DNA of 44,211 nt from Ardenticatenales bacterium (GCA_020634795.1 JACKAZ010000017.1:1-44211), one strand, 5' to 3'; positions 1 to 7,457 are shown, counted from the stretch's first letter. Notes: generated by a model from the sequence alone, not told the origin. A program made the numbers and translations.

Positions 1-317
1 CCGGTCAGGTACGGTTCGTGGTGGTGCAGATCATGGACGACGAACCGTTCGCTCCCCACCGTCGTAATATTATAGCGTCCGTCGGCAATACGGCGGCTTT
101 CGGTGATGCGTGCTGTCGTGCCTACGAGCCGTACCGCATCGGACATTTCAAGCGGCTCCTGTTCCGACCAGACCAGGCCGAAGGGTTGATCGCGCCGCAG
201 ACAGTAGTTGATCATCTTCCGGTAACGCATCTCGAAGATGTGCAGCGGCAACACCATGCCCGGAAAGAGCACAACGTCGAGCGGGAAGAGGGGTAACGGG
301 TCTCGGCTGATCGACAT
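1..317 (-). CDS. LON-type substrate-binding domain protein (3' part missing)
   Basis: Translating the minus strand from the ATG at 315-317 gives about 105 residues that run off the left edge. The start reads MSISRDPLPLFPLDVVLFPG, followed by LPLHIFEMRY and a VGTTARI segment. This is the classic N-terminal pattern of the LON substrate-binding (PUA-like) domain. In bacteria that domain occurs in Lon protease and in stand-alone proteins of about 200 residues. The missing C-terminal part would decide between them; the short leader and family pattern favour the stand-alone form. Its cellular role is not well defined, and substrate recognition for proteolysis is only inferred. It is divergent from the next gene. 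Confidence 0.85.
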   Translation of the reverse strand, partial: MSISRDPLPLFPLDVVLFPGMVLPLHIFEMRYRKMINYCLRRDQPFGLVWSEQEPLEMSDAVRLVGTTARITESRRIADGRYNITTVGSERFVVHDLHHHEPYLT

Positions 318-395
318 GATCGGTCCAATCTTGCGGGATGGGCGGCTACTTTTCGCTAAATGATGGGACAAAAGAGGTGGGACGAGCGGCGCAGG

Positions 396-424
396 TAGAC
401 AATTTCGCCGCTTCTTATTACACT
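396..424 (+). promoter_or_regulatory. Sigma-70-like promoter of a leaderless gene
   Basis: TAGACA at 396-401 and TACACT at 419-424 are separated by exactly 17 bases. A transcript starting about 7 bases after the -10 box would begin at or next to the ATG at 431. That implies a leaderless mRNA and supports the 431 start over the longer reading frame that opens at 338. Confidence 0.55.
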
Positions 425-430
425 AGTAGC

Positions 431-775
431 ATGAAACGAGAAGGTGACGTCCGCCCACGCGGGGCTGATGCGTCGATGACCGCCGAGTTAGGCGTGCTTC
501 TCCGCACCCCTTGGCTCTGGGCGGCTGCCCTCATCTCGACGATCACCTTCTTCCTCTGGCGACTCACCGTGGTACTCGCCGCAACCCCTATCACCCCCAC
601 CGCAGCGCAGGGAGCCAGCCTTGGGTATCCCACGAACGACCTGGTGCCGACGGCCGTCGTCTTGGCCGATTTCAGCGCCTCGATCGACGGCCCATCCAGC
701 GCGTTGTGGAGCATGAGCATTGCAGCGATAGTGATCGGCGCCTTGATCGTGCAACGGCGTTACCGCAATTATTAG
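431..775 (+). CDS. Small two-helix membrane protein, unknown function
   Basis: The frame encodes 114 residues starting MKREGDVRPRG. One hydrophobic segment lies at about residues 30-50 (WLWAAALISTITFFLWRL) and a second near the C-terminus (SIAAIVIGALIV), followed by a basic RRYRNY tail. The loop between them is rich in Ala, Thr and Pro. The predicted topology is two membrane spans with both ends in the cytoplasm. No family is recognised. The frame is open further upstream to 338, but the promoter boxes at 396-424 favour this start. The neighbours are a divergent LON-domain gene and a convergent FHA operon, neither of which suggests a job. Confidence 0.55.
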   Translation: MKREGDVRPRGADASMTAELGVLLRTPWLWAAALISTITFFLWRLTVVLAATPITPTAAQGASLGYPTNDLVPTAVVLADFSASIDGPSSALWSMSIAAIVIGALIVQRRYRNY

Positions 776-824
776 CCACGATCCGCCGCGCGGCATGACC
801 CCGGAACTAGCGGCACTGCCCTTG

Positions 825-1265
825 CTAGCTGACCCGTAGCTCGACTTTGCCGATACGAATCATATCCCCGCCGTCCAGCGGCACGGGCACGTTGGGGCGG
901 ATTTGCTGACCATTGAGCATCGTTCCGTTGCTGCTGCCCACATCCACCAGCCAGAAACGGCCATCACTCTCATGGTCGATCCGGGCATGTTTGGCCGACG
1001 CATAGCTATCGGACAGCGCGATATCATTGCTGTAATCACGGCCAATCGTGGTGATCGTGCCGAGGGGAAAGCCTTGCCCCACCGCATAGCCGCTATCCCC
1101 GGAGGCGACCACGACCAGCCGTGTCTTGGGGCGCTGCTGGCGTTGCGCGGCCAGCGCCATGTCGCCGCGCCGCAAATCTTGGTAAACGCCCCACGCCAAC
1201 ACCAACAAGAAGCCGTAGAGCAACACCAGCATCAGAATTCGGATGAGAAAGAGGGTGAGCGTCAT
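825..1265 (-). CDS. Membrane-anchored FHA domain protein
   Basis: This 146-residue protein starts MTLTLFLIRILMLVLLYGFL, a single N-terminal membrane anchor. A short basic linker follows, then an FHA domain from about residue 50 to the C-terminus. The phosphothreonine-binding landmarks are visible: GRDYSNDI, the SAKHARI strand and SSNGTMLNG. It should read Ser/Thr kinase signals at the cytoplasmic face of the membrane. Its ATG overlaps the TGA of the upstream FHA gene (ATGA, 1262-1265), so the two are translationally coupled. The arrangement resembles the actinobacterial fhaA-fhaB pair, but no kinase, phosphatase or penicillin-binding protein gene is present here. The longer in-frame reading upstream overlaps the previous gene and is unlikely. 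Confidence 0.85.
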   Translation of the reverse strand: MTLTLFLIRILMLVLLYGFLLVLAWGVYQDLRRGDMALAAQRQQRPKTRLVVVASGDSGYAVGQGFPLGTITTIGRDYSNDIALSDSYASAKHARIDHESDGRFWLVDVGSSNGTMLNGQQIRPNVPVPLDGGDMIRIGKVELRVS

Positions 1266-2017
1266 CGCCGGCGCTTCTTCCACGGGTCGCTGCGGGTGGG
1301 CATGCGGAAGGTAACACAGGTCGCCGCGAAGCAGAGCTTGTCGCCATCCCGCAAAATGCACTCAGAGATCCGTTCGTTGTTGACACGGGTCCCATTCGCG
1401 CTGCTCTTGTCCGACAACACGTAATGGCTGCCGCGCCGCTTGATTTCGGCATGGTAGCGACTCACATCATCCCCCTCTAGGATCACATCATTGTCGATGC
1501 TGCGCCCCAACGTGAGGAAAGGTTGACTGAGCGCGACGGTGCGATCGGGCAGTTCCAGCCATGCGCTCGGCTCTGCTGTGTCGGCGGGGGCCACCGACAG
1601 CGGCTCCATCTGCTGCGTGAACTGTCGGGTCCGTCCGTTGTCGGAACGGTCGACCAGTTGGGCCGTCACCACCAGGTCCCCGCGCTTTAGCCCCTCGATC
1701 GGCATCAGCTCGATCTGGGGACGGCCCATCAGGGTGATACCGCGTCGTTGCCCCAAATCGACCAAATAATCGGCCAGATCGTCGATCAGCGCCTGTTGAT
1801 AGGGCGCAAACTGAGCCGCATCTTCCGGTGAGAGCTGCACTTCGTAATAGTTGGGGCCGACCAGCTTGCCCGAAAAAACCGTGCGCTCATCCTCCATCTG
1901 TCGACTGAGATGCTTGGCAATATCCGACGGCTCCAGCCGCCCCCCAAAGAGCCGCATGACGGGACGCTCGACATAATCTTGAAAGAAGTGCTCTAGTCTT
2001 GAGAAGATTTTAGCCAT
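1262..2017 (-). CDS. DUF3662 and FHA domain protein (FhaA-like)
   Basis: This protein has 251 residues. The N-terminal half begins MAKIFSRLEHFFQDYVERPV and matches the DUF3662 pattern of FhaA proteins, including the SDIAKHLSRQME segment. The C-terminal third is an FHA domain with GRSIDNDVIL, SRYHAEI and SSANGTRVN. FhaA-type proteins bind phosphorylated partners in Ser/Thr kinase pathways linked to envelope synthesis. The ATG at 2017 is chosen because AGGAAGG lies just upstream. An ATG ten codons earlier at 2047 overlaps the predicted -10 box and cannot be on the transcript. It is the first gene of a two-gene operon with the membrane FHA protein. Confidence 0.85.
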   Translation of the reverse strand: MAKIFSRLEHFFQDYVERPVMRLFGGRLEPSDIAKHLSRQMEDERTVFSGKLVGPNYYEVQLSPEDAAQFAPYQQALIDDLADYLVDLGQRRGITLMGRPQIELMPIEGLKRGDLVVTAQLVDRSDNGRTRQFTQQMEPLSVAPADTAEPSAWLELPDRTVALSQPFLTLGRSIDNDVILEGDDVSRYHAEIKRRGSHYVLSDKSSANGTRVNNERISECILRDGDKLCFAATCVTFRMPTRSDPWKKRRR

Positions 2018-2045
2018 TGTGGCCTTCCTGATTGTTACTGTGGGC

Positions 2046-2074
2046 ATTATACGGGCGCAGGGCGCTGGCTGCAA
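2046..2074 (-). promoter_or_regulatory. Promoter of the FHA operon
   Basis: On the minus strand TTGCAG (2074-2069) and TATAAT (2051-2046) are separated by 17 bases. The -10 box is a perfect consensus. Transcription would begin near 2039, giving a leader of about 22 bases before the ATG at 2017. Confidence 0.7.
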
Positions 2075-2127
2075 AGTGGAACGGTAGCGGACAACGCAGA
2101 ACCCTTCTCTTCGCTCCGGGCAAGCTC

Positions 2128-2172
2128 CGAACGCAGAACGCAAAACGGCCAAGGAATGGTGAATGGCGAATG
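2128..2172. repeat. Short seven-base repeats (AGAACGC and AATGGCG types)
   Basis: Two short runs lie close together: CGAACGCAGAACGCAAAACG at 2128-2147, then GAATGGTGAATGGCGAATGG from 2153. Both have a period of seven bases. The same motifs recur between other genes in this window. Confidence 0.6.
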
Positions 2173-2245
2173 GGAAGATGTCGCTCCTTATATCACCGTT
2201 CTGCCATCGAGCATCGGGGTGCATCGTACCTTCTTCCTTTTCCCC

Positions 2246-2630
2246 CAGCTCCCTCAGCTCCCTCAGCTCCCCAGCTCCCCAGCTCCCCCCAGCTCCCTCA
2301 GCTCCCTCAGCTACCCTCACACCCAGCTACCCCAGCTCCCCAGCTCCCCAGCTCCCCTCAGCTCCCCAGCTCCCCAGCTTCCCCCAGCTCCTCCTTCCGT
2401 GAAACCCGCTACTTTTGAACACGGCACACCCGTGCATCACAGCTCCCTCAGCTACCCCAGCTCCCCCAGCTCCCCCAGCTCCCCCAGCTCCCTCAGCTCC
2501 CTCAGCTACCCCAGCTACCCCAGCTCCCCCAGCTCCCCCAGCTCCCTCAGCTCCCCCAGCTCCCCCAGCTTCCCCAGCTCCTCCTTCCGTGAAACCGCGC
2601 TACTTTTGAACACGGCACACCTCGTGCATA
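2246..2630. repeat. C-rich minisatellite in two blocks with duplicated tail
   Basis: The stretch is built from 8- and 9-base units of the form CAGCTCCCT, CAGCTCCCC and AGCTCCCC. Two blocks (about 2246-2391 and 2440-2580) are each followed by the same ~54-base tail, at about 2385-2437 and 2575-2629, which contains CTTCCGTGAAACC and TTTTGAACACGGCACACC. The whole 190-base module is therefore itself duplicated. The minus strand carries runs of three to five G separated by AGCT, a G-quadruplex pattern. Reading frames across it give only Ser/Pro repeats and are not genes. Confidence 0.9.
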
Positions 2631-2650
2631 CACCCCCACCTCCGCCCCGA

Positions 2651-2679
2651 TTGACCCCAGTTGCCCCTTTCGCTATACT
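2651..2679 (+). promoter_or_regulatory. Strong sigma-70-like promoter before the structured RNA
   Basis: TTGACC at 2651-2656 and TATACT at 2674-2679 are separated by exactly 17 bases. The predicted start is near 2686. That is 222 bases upstream of the HNH start codon, leaving room for the structured RNA described next. Confidence 0.75.
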
Positions 2680-2685
2680 ACTGCG

Positions 2686-2874
2686 CGAAACAACGGAGAT
2701 TGACGGTTGACGTGACGAGGGATGCCGAATGGTCCGACTGCCACACCCCAGCACTTTTCTTGCGCGGCGATGCCGTGCGAGGCTGGCGCATTGCGTTCCT
2801 CATTGGCCCGTCACAATACGGGCCATAGACCATGTAGCTTAACGGGGCGCTTTGTGCGTCCCGTTTTTGTTTTT
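2686..2874 (+). ncRNA. Candidate structured RNA or leader upstream of the HNH gene
   Basis: From the predicted start to the end of a T-rich tract is about 189 bases with dense pairing and no reading frame. I see a closing stem ATGGTC (2729-2734) with GACCAT (2828-2833). It encloses two hairpins. The first is CCAGC (2748-2752)/GCTGG (2782-2786) topped by a 10-bp stem 2759-2768/2772-2781. The second is TGGCCCGT (2804-2811)/ACGGGCCA (2818-2825). A third hairpin (2841-2865) is a terminator. It could be a stand-alone small RNA, or a leader that controls the HNH gene by termination. No known RNA class was recognised; the two-armed fold does not resemble 6S RNA. Confidence 0.55.
2841..2874 (+). terminator. 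Intrinsic terminator before the HNH gene
   Basis: AACGGGGCGC (2841-2850) pairs with the segment 2856-2865 through ten pairs, one of them G-T, around a 5-base loop. A T-rich run (TTTTTGTTTTT) follows from 2864. It sits between a strong promoter and the HNH start at 2908, so it either ends a small RNA or acts as an attenuator. Confidence 0.75.
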
Positions 2875-2907
2875 CCAGATCAGCATCAATTCTAGGGTGA
2901 GGAAACA

Positions 2908-3432
2908 ATGTCTCGTGTCTTGTTACTCAATGCTTCCTACGAACCGCTGAAGGTTCTGTCCGCGACACGCGCGGTGCAACTGATGGTGCGCGGCGTGGTG
3001 GAACCGGTCTCCGCTTCGGTGGCGGCCCGCTTCCGTTCGCCGACCGTGACGCTGTCGGTGCCAACGGTGGTGCGGCTGCAGCGGTACGTCAACGTGCCGC
3101 GCCGTAACGCCTCTTGGTCGAAGCGCGGGGTGCTGGAACGGGACGACTTCACCTGTATCTACTGCGGTATCCGCGCGGGCGAGCTGCGGGACGCGCTGCC
3201 GTTGCCGCGTAGCGCGATGACGATCGATCACTTGGTGCCACGCAGCCGTGGCGGGGCCAACTCGTGGGTCAACACGGCCTGCGCCTGCAAGGCCTGCAAC
3301 CATCGCAAGGCCAACCGTACGCCCCATGAGGCGGGGATGCGACTGCGCTGGGAGCCTAAGATCCCGCGCGTTGGCTATGTCGTCATCAGTGGGGACGTGC
3401 CGGAAAGCTGGAAGCTCTATCTGGAGATATAG
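2908..3432 (+). CDS. HNH endonuclease family protein
   Basis: The protein has 174 residues. The N-terminal part (LLLNASYEPLKVLSATRAV) is typical of a widespread bacterial HNH protein group. The nuclease core lies in the C-terminal half: CIYC, then TIDHLVPRSRGG with the catalytic DH pair, then NTACACKACNHRKANRT with the second CxxC and the N and H residues. The four Cys should hold a structural zinc ion. The start is supported by a GTGAGGA ribosome site 8 bases upstream. The biological role of this family is not settled; it is not linked to a restriction methylase here. An RNA-forming leader with a terminator precedes the gene. Confidence 0.85.
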   Translation: MSRVLLLNASYEPLKVLSATRAVQLMVRGVVEPVSASVAARFRSPTVTLSVPTVVRLQRYVNVPRRNASWSKRGVLERDDFTCIYCGIRAGELRDALPLPRSAMTIDHLVPRSRGGANSWVNTACACKACNHRKANRTPHEAGMRLRWEPKIPRVGYVVISGDVPESWKLYLEI

Positions 3433-3511
3433 GGGAGCGGTGTGGAGGGCTGGCGGCCTGAATCGGCGCGCCAGCGACCCGCCCTGCTGAAACAAAAAGC
3501 TGTCGAGGAAA

Positions 3512-4417
3512 ATGATGGACGCACGATTGAATCGACTTGGGATCGTCGGCCTGTTGTTGATGGGGGGCTGGCTGGCAATGACGACGGCGTCGTGGGCACA
3601 GCGGCCCGCGCCGGGCGCGTGGGTGCCGCAGATTGCGATTGTCTGGCCCCACGATGGGGCGGGCAACAGTGCCTCGGTGGCTGAGGCGACTTACGTCAAC
3701 GTGAGCGTCTGGCCGACCAACGCGGTCCGTTGCGACAGCGAGGAAATCCCCCCGCTGACGTGGGCTTACGGCAACAGCAATGCGTTGGTAATGGCGGCGC
3801 AGGCCACGCGCCAGATGCGTGAGATTGATGGGGTGCGTTTCCCCACCCTCGAATACAACGACATCCCGGTGAACAGCGCCCTCGTCAATCGTTTCTACAT
3901 TGCGTCGCCGGTCGGCCCTAATTCCAACGTCTGGGTCCACGCGGTCGATGCACGGACGATCCAGCCGGAGATCGTTGAGCCGTCAGGGGTGGTCAGTCCG
4001 GAGGGCATGGCGGGGCTTGTGGCGCCGATTCCGCGCATCAACGTGGTCTGGCCCCATGATGGTACGGGGAACTATCTGCCGGTCGAATCCGCGCCGTTCG
4101 TCAATGTGAGTGTGTTGATGCTGGACAATCTCGACCGGACGATGGATATCGAGTACATGCCGGAACTGTCGCTGCTGATCGCGGAGGGGAACGACCCGTT
4201 GCAGCTCAGCGAGATTGCGCCGGTTCCGGTCAATCGCAGTCTGGACGGCCTCGCCTATCGTACGTGGGAATTCAACGACGTGCCGGTCAAGGCTGGGATG
4301 CAGAGCCACTTGGTTGTCATGAGTCAGTTCGGCGCGATGTCGGTGCCCTGGACGCACGCGGCCGATGCCCGTACGTTGCTCCCCGCGCCGCTGCTGCCCC
4401 CGCCCTGCGTGGAATGA
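3512..4417 (+). CDS. Secreted protein with two tandem WPHDG-type domains
   Basis: This 301-residue protein has a clear signal peptide: a charged start (MMDARLNRLG), a hydrophobic core and an AxA-like cleavage site near ASWAQ at residue 29. The mature part holds two copies of one domain of about 130 residues. Each begins with a WPHDGxGN motif (about residues 45 and 179) followed by a VNVSV strand, and each ends near WxHAxDART. The domain family is not recognised by name. The beta-rich pattern suggests an extracellular or cell-surface role. An AGGAAA site precedes the first of two adjacent ATGs. It follows the HNH gene by 79 bases without an obvious terminator. Confidence 0.75.
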   Translation: MMDARLNRLGIVGLLLMGGWLAMTTASWAQRPAPGAWVPQIAIVWPHDGAGNSASVAEATYVNVSVWPTNAVRCDSEEIPPLTWAYGNSNALVMAAQATRQMREIDGVRFPTLEYNDIPVNSALVNRFYIASPVGPNSNVWVHAVDARTIQPEIVEPSGVVSPEGMAGLVAPIPRINVVWPHDGTGNYLPVESAPFVNVSVLMLDNLDRTMDIEYMPELSLLIAEGNDPLQLSEIAPVPVNRSLDGLAYRTWEFNDVPVKAGMQSHLVVMSQFGAMSVPWTHAADARTLLPAPLLPPPCVE

Positions 4418-4574
4418 CCGCGCCCTGCCGCGCTGGAAGGCGTGGGACGGTCGATGGCAAAGCAGCGCATCCTCGCGGCAAGGCGCGGAGGGGCCACGGA
4501 CCACGGTGGAGCCAGCCCCTGTCAAGGGGGTTGCGCTCATGCTGAGCGCCTACTTGTTACCTCTGTCTAAGAAC

Positions 4575-4603
4575 TTGCAAGATAAGACGGGCTGTTGTAG
4601 AAT
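4575..4603 (+). promoter_or_regulatory. Promoter upstream of sat-cysC
   Basis: TTGCAA at 4575-4580 and TAGAAT at 4598-4603 are separated by 17 bases. The predicted start is near 4610, about 230 bases before the sat-cysC ATG. Confidence 0.65.
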
Positions 4604-4612
4604 AGAGACGGT

Positions 4613-4647
4613 ACGCGTCACAGAAGCTCTGGGGCGCGTCTCTTTTT
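4613..4647 (+). terminator. Terminator-like attenuator right after the sat-cysC promoter
   Basis: ACGCGTC (4613-4619) pairs with GGCGCGT (4633-4639), and the inner part CAGA/TCTG (4621-4624/4628-4631) closes a 3-base loop. CTCTTTTTG follows immediately. The hairpin begins only about 3 bases after the predicted transcription start, so most transcripts could stop after roughly 40 bases unless termination is relieved. The 190 bases between it and the gene show no other feature I can name. Confidence 0.6.
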
Positions 4648-4838
4648 GTCGCGTGGTGGGGCGCGAGAGCTGACTTTTGGCGCTCATGACTGAAATTTCC
4701 GGCTGTTGGCGCGTTGAGATGAAGTGGGGCGGTGCGCTGGCGTTTCCTCGACGGATCCCTATTCTTGATTTCCCCCATTCACTCCCTTCCCGCCCCGCCC
4801 CCACCACCGAATAGATCACCTACATAAGGCAAGACAAC

Positions 4839-6620
4839 ATGACAGTTACCTCACTCATTCCTCCGCATGGCGGTATCTTGGTCGACCTTCGTGTGCCGGA
4901 CGACGAAGTGGCCGCACTCAAGGCCTATGCGGGAACCCTACCGAGCATCCAGATTTCGCGTCGCACCGAAAACGATCTGGAACTGCTGGCGGTGGGCGCT
5001 TTTTCGCCGCTCGACCGCTTTATGGGCCAAGCCGACTACCAACGTGTCATGGACGAGATGCGTTTGGTCGATGGCAGCCTGTTCCCGATTCCGATCACCC
5101 TGCCCGTCGAGCGCGGCGAAGCGATCGCACTGGGTCAGGATATCGCGCTACGGGATGCCAAGAACAACCTGCTGGCGGTGATGACCATCGAAGAAATCTA
5201 CGAGTGGGATCTGGAAGAAGTCGCCACCAAGGTCTTCGGGACAACCGATCCACGCCACCCGCTCGTCTCTGAAATGCACCGCTGGGGGCCGGTGAATATC
5301 TCGGGGCCGCTCAAGGTGATTTCTCTGCCCCGACACTTCGATTTCCAAGGGCTGCGTCGCACCCCAGCAGAAGTCCGCGCCAAGCTTGACTCCTTCGGCC
5401 ACGACAATGTGGTCGCCTTCCAGACGCGCAACCCGCTCCACCGTGTCCACGAAGAATTGACGAAGCGGGCCGCCGCCGAGGTGGATGGGGTGCTGTTGCT
5501 TCACCCCGTCGTGGGGCTGACCAAGCCGGGCGATGTGGACCACTTCACCCGCGTCCGCACCTACAAGGCGCTCGCCGACCGCTACTACGATTCCGACCGC
5601 ATCCTACTTTCGCTGCTGCCGCTGGCGATGCGAATGGCTGGCCCGCGTGAAGCCCTGTGGCATGCGGTCATCCGCCGCAATTATGGGGCAAACCATCTGA
5701 TCGTGGGACGCGATCACGCCAGCCCGGGCCGCGATTCGCAGGGCAATCCCTTCTACGGCCCTTACGATGCCCAATATTTGGTCCAGGACTATAGCGATGA
5801 GCTGGGGGTGAAGCCGGTAACTTTCAAAGAACTGGTCTACTTGACCGACGAAGAGCGGTACGAAGAACGGTCGAAGATTGGTGACGATGCTCGGACGGCC
5901 AGCATCTCTGGCACGCAGGTGCGCGAAGATTATCTGCGCAAAGGTAAGCCGTTACCGTCGTGGTTCACCCGTCCTGAAGTGGCCGCCATCTTGGCCGAAA
6001 GCTACCCCCCGCGCCACAAGCAGGGCGTTTGCATCTGGTTCACAGGGTTGAGTGGGGCGGGCAAATCGACCACCGCCGACGTATTGGCCAACCTGTTGCT
6101 GGAGCATGGCCGCCAGATCACCGTTTTGGACGGCGACGTGGTACGCACCCACCTGTCGAAAGGGCTGGGGTTCAGCAAGGAAGATCGGGACGTCAACATC
6201 CGGCGCATCGGCTATGTGGCGGGTGAACTGGTACGCCACGGGGGAACCGTGATCTGCGCCGCGGTCAGCCCCTATCGGGCCACGCGCAACGACGTACGCA
6301 ACATGGTCGGGCCGGAGAACTTCGTTGAGGTCTTCGTCGATACGCCGCTGGAAATCTGCGAGGATCGGGATGTGAAGGGACTTTATGCTGCGGCACGACG
6401 GGGGGACATCACCGGCTTCACCGGTATTGACGATCCCTACGAGCGGCCGGAATATGCCGAGATGACGCTCGACACGGTGGTGCAAACGCCGGAAAGCAAT
6501 GCCTTTCTGATCATCGACTACCTGATCGACGAGGGTTTCATCCGCAGTGAGGATGAGGTTGACGACGGATTGGAGAGCGTCGCGGCAAACGGTCGCCTCA
6601 CCGAACCGGCGCTGGCCTAG
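4839..6620 (+). CDS. sat-cysC: Bifunctional sulfate adenylyltransferase / adenylylsulfate kinase
   Basis: The 593-residue protein makes APS from sulfate and ATP and then phosphorylates it to PAPS. The N-terminal PUA-like domain (about 1-165) is followed by the sulfurylase core with QTRNPLHRVHEEL near residue 195 and GRDHASPGRDSQGNPFYG near residue 290. After about residue 390 comes the APS kinase domain with its P-loop GLSGAGKST, then VLDGDVVR and a KGLYAAARRGDITGFTGI region. The length fits the sulfurylase-kinase fusion. It has its own promoter with a terminator-like hairpin in the leader, and an intrinsic terminator downstream, so it looks like a single-gene unit. An AAGGCAAG site precedes the ATG. 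Confidence 0.93.
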   Translation: MTVTSLIPPHGGILVDLRVPDDEVAALKAYAGTLPSIQISRRTENDLELLAVGAFSPLDRFMGQADYQRVMDEMRLVDGSLFPIPITLPVERGEAIALGQDIALRDAKNNLLAVMTIEEIYEWDLEEVATKVFGTTDPRHPLVSEMHRWGPVNISGPLKVISLPRHFDFQGLRRTPAEVRAKLDSFGHDNVVAFQTRNPLHRVHEELTKRAAAEVDGVLLLHPVVGLTKPGDVDHFTRVRTYKALADRYYDSDRILLSLLPLAMRMAGPREALWHAVIRRNYGANHLIVGRDHASPGRDSQGNPFYGPYDAQYLVQDYSDELGVKPVTFKELVYLTDEERYEERSKIGDDARTASISGTQVREDYLRKGKPLPSWFTRPEVAAILAESYPPRHKQGVCIWFTGLSGAGKSTTADVLANLLLEHGRQITVLDGDVVRTHLSKGLGFSKEDRDVNIRRIGYVAGELVRHGGTVICAAVSPYRATRNDVRNMVGPENFVEVFVDTPLEICEDRDVKGLYAAARRGDITGFTGIDDPYERPEYAEMTLDTVVQTPESNAFLIIDYLIDEGFIRSEDEVDDGLESVAANGRLTEPALA

Positions 6621-6641
6621 TCGGGCGGGATAACGCATTAT

Positions 6642-6684
6642 AAGGCGGGGGGATTCCGTTGTGGATTCGCCCGCCTTTTCTTTT
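6642..6684 (+). terminator. Intrinsic terminator of sat-cysC
   Basis: AAGGCGGG at 6642-6649 pairs with CCCGCCTT at 6670-6677, followed by TTTTCTTTT. It lies 22 bases after the sat-cysC stop codon. Confidence 0.8.
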
Positions 6685-6770
6685 GCTCCTGTTCAAAATG
6701 GGTTAGGATCAGCGATGGTGTGGGCCATGGAGGATGCGGAGATGTTGGGAATCGTCTCGCCGTTCGGCCA

Positions 6771-6877
6771 TTGGGAATCGAGAATCGAGGCACATTGCCA
6801 TTTCAATGATTGGCAATGTACCCACCCATACACCCGCACACCCCCACCTTCGCTTCACGCTCGAACGCTTGAACGCT
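6771..6877. repeat. Short repeats and a 9-bp dyad upstream of aat
   Basis: The spacer holds GGGAATCGAGAATCGAGG (period seven, about 6774-6790), a perfect dyad ACATTGCCA (6792-6800) / TGGCAATGT (6811-6819), and CGCTCGAACGCTTGAACGCT (6855-6874). The dyad could be an operator or an RNA hairpin. The repeats belong to families seen between other genes here. Confidence 0.55.
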
Positions 6878-6881
6878 AACC

Positions 6882-7457
6882 ATGCTATTTCCCCCCGATC
6901 TGCTGCTCAACGCCTACGTGCAGGGCTATTTCCCGATGGCCTTTCCCGATGGCGAGCATTACTGGTACGACCCCAATCCCCGTGCGATCATGCCGCTCGA
7001 CGCCCGTTTTCACGTGACGCATCGCTTAGCACGTACGGTGCGTCAGCAGCGCTTCGACATCGTCATCAACCGCGATTTCGCCGCCGTGGTGGGCCATTGC
7101 GCCGACCGCGACGAAACGTGGATCAGCGACGAGATTGCAGCGGCATTCCGCGAATTGCATCGCTTGGGCTATGCCCATTCCATCGAAGCATGGCGCGGTG
7201 GGGCGCTGGTGGGGGGCCTCTACGGCATGGCATTGGGGGGATTCTTCGCGGGCGAAAGCATGTTCAGTGCGGAACGGGACGCCAGCAAGGTGGTCTTGGT
7301 CGAACTGGTGCGCCATCTGCGGCGGCAGCAGTTCACCCTCTTCGATGTGCAGTTTCTTACGGCTCACTTGGCGCAATTCGGGGCCTACGAGATTCCCCGT
7401 AGCGAATACAAACGCCGTCTGCGGCGGGCGATTCAGCAGACGCGCTGGTTTGTCTAG
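6882..7457 (+). CDS. aat: Leucyl/phenylalanyl-tRNA-protein transferase
   Basis: This 191-residue protein moves Leu or Phe from its tRNA to proteins with N-terminal Arg or Lys, marking them for ClpS/ClpAP-type degradation in the cytoplasm. Diagnostic segments are GYFPMAFPDGE, WYDPNPRAIMPLD, the ETWIS segment, YAHSIEAW and GLYGMALGGFFAGESMFS, followed by DASKVVLVELV. The length is shorter than the Escherichia coli enzyme (about 234) because the N-terminal extension is missing, as in many phyla. There is no convincing ribosome site before the ATG; the upstream bases are a short repeat. Confidence 0.93.
   Translation: MLFPPDLLLNAYVQGYFPMAFPDGEHYWYDPNPRAIMPLDARFHVTHRLARTVRQQRFDIVINRDFAAVVGHCADRDETWISDEIAAAFRELHRLGYAHSIEAWRGGALVGGLYGMALGGFFAGESMFSAERDASKVVLVELVRHLRRQQFTLFDVQFLTAHLAQFGAYEIPRSEYKRRLRRAIQQTRWFV

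Noticed and set aside
18..296. Plus-strand frame of 92 codons
   Set aside because: It is the shadow of the LON-domain gene, whose minus-strand translation is a clear family match.
2246..2630. Ser/Pro- and Ala/Pro-repeat reading frames in several frames
   Set aside because: They are translations of the minisatellite; no start site, no family and open in several frames at once.
2686..2874. 6S RNA, because of the ~190-nt length and own promoter
   Set aside because: The fold has two separate arms within a closing stem, not one long hairpin with a central bubble.
2686..2907. HEARO/OMEGA-type RNA linked to an HNH nuclease
   Set aside because: Those RNAs go with much larger RuvC-HNH proteins (IsrB/IscB). 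This HNH protein has 174 residues and no RuvC motifs.
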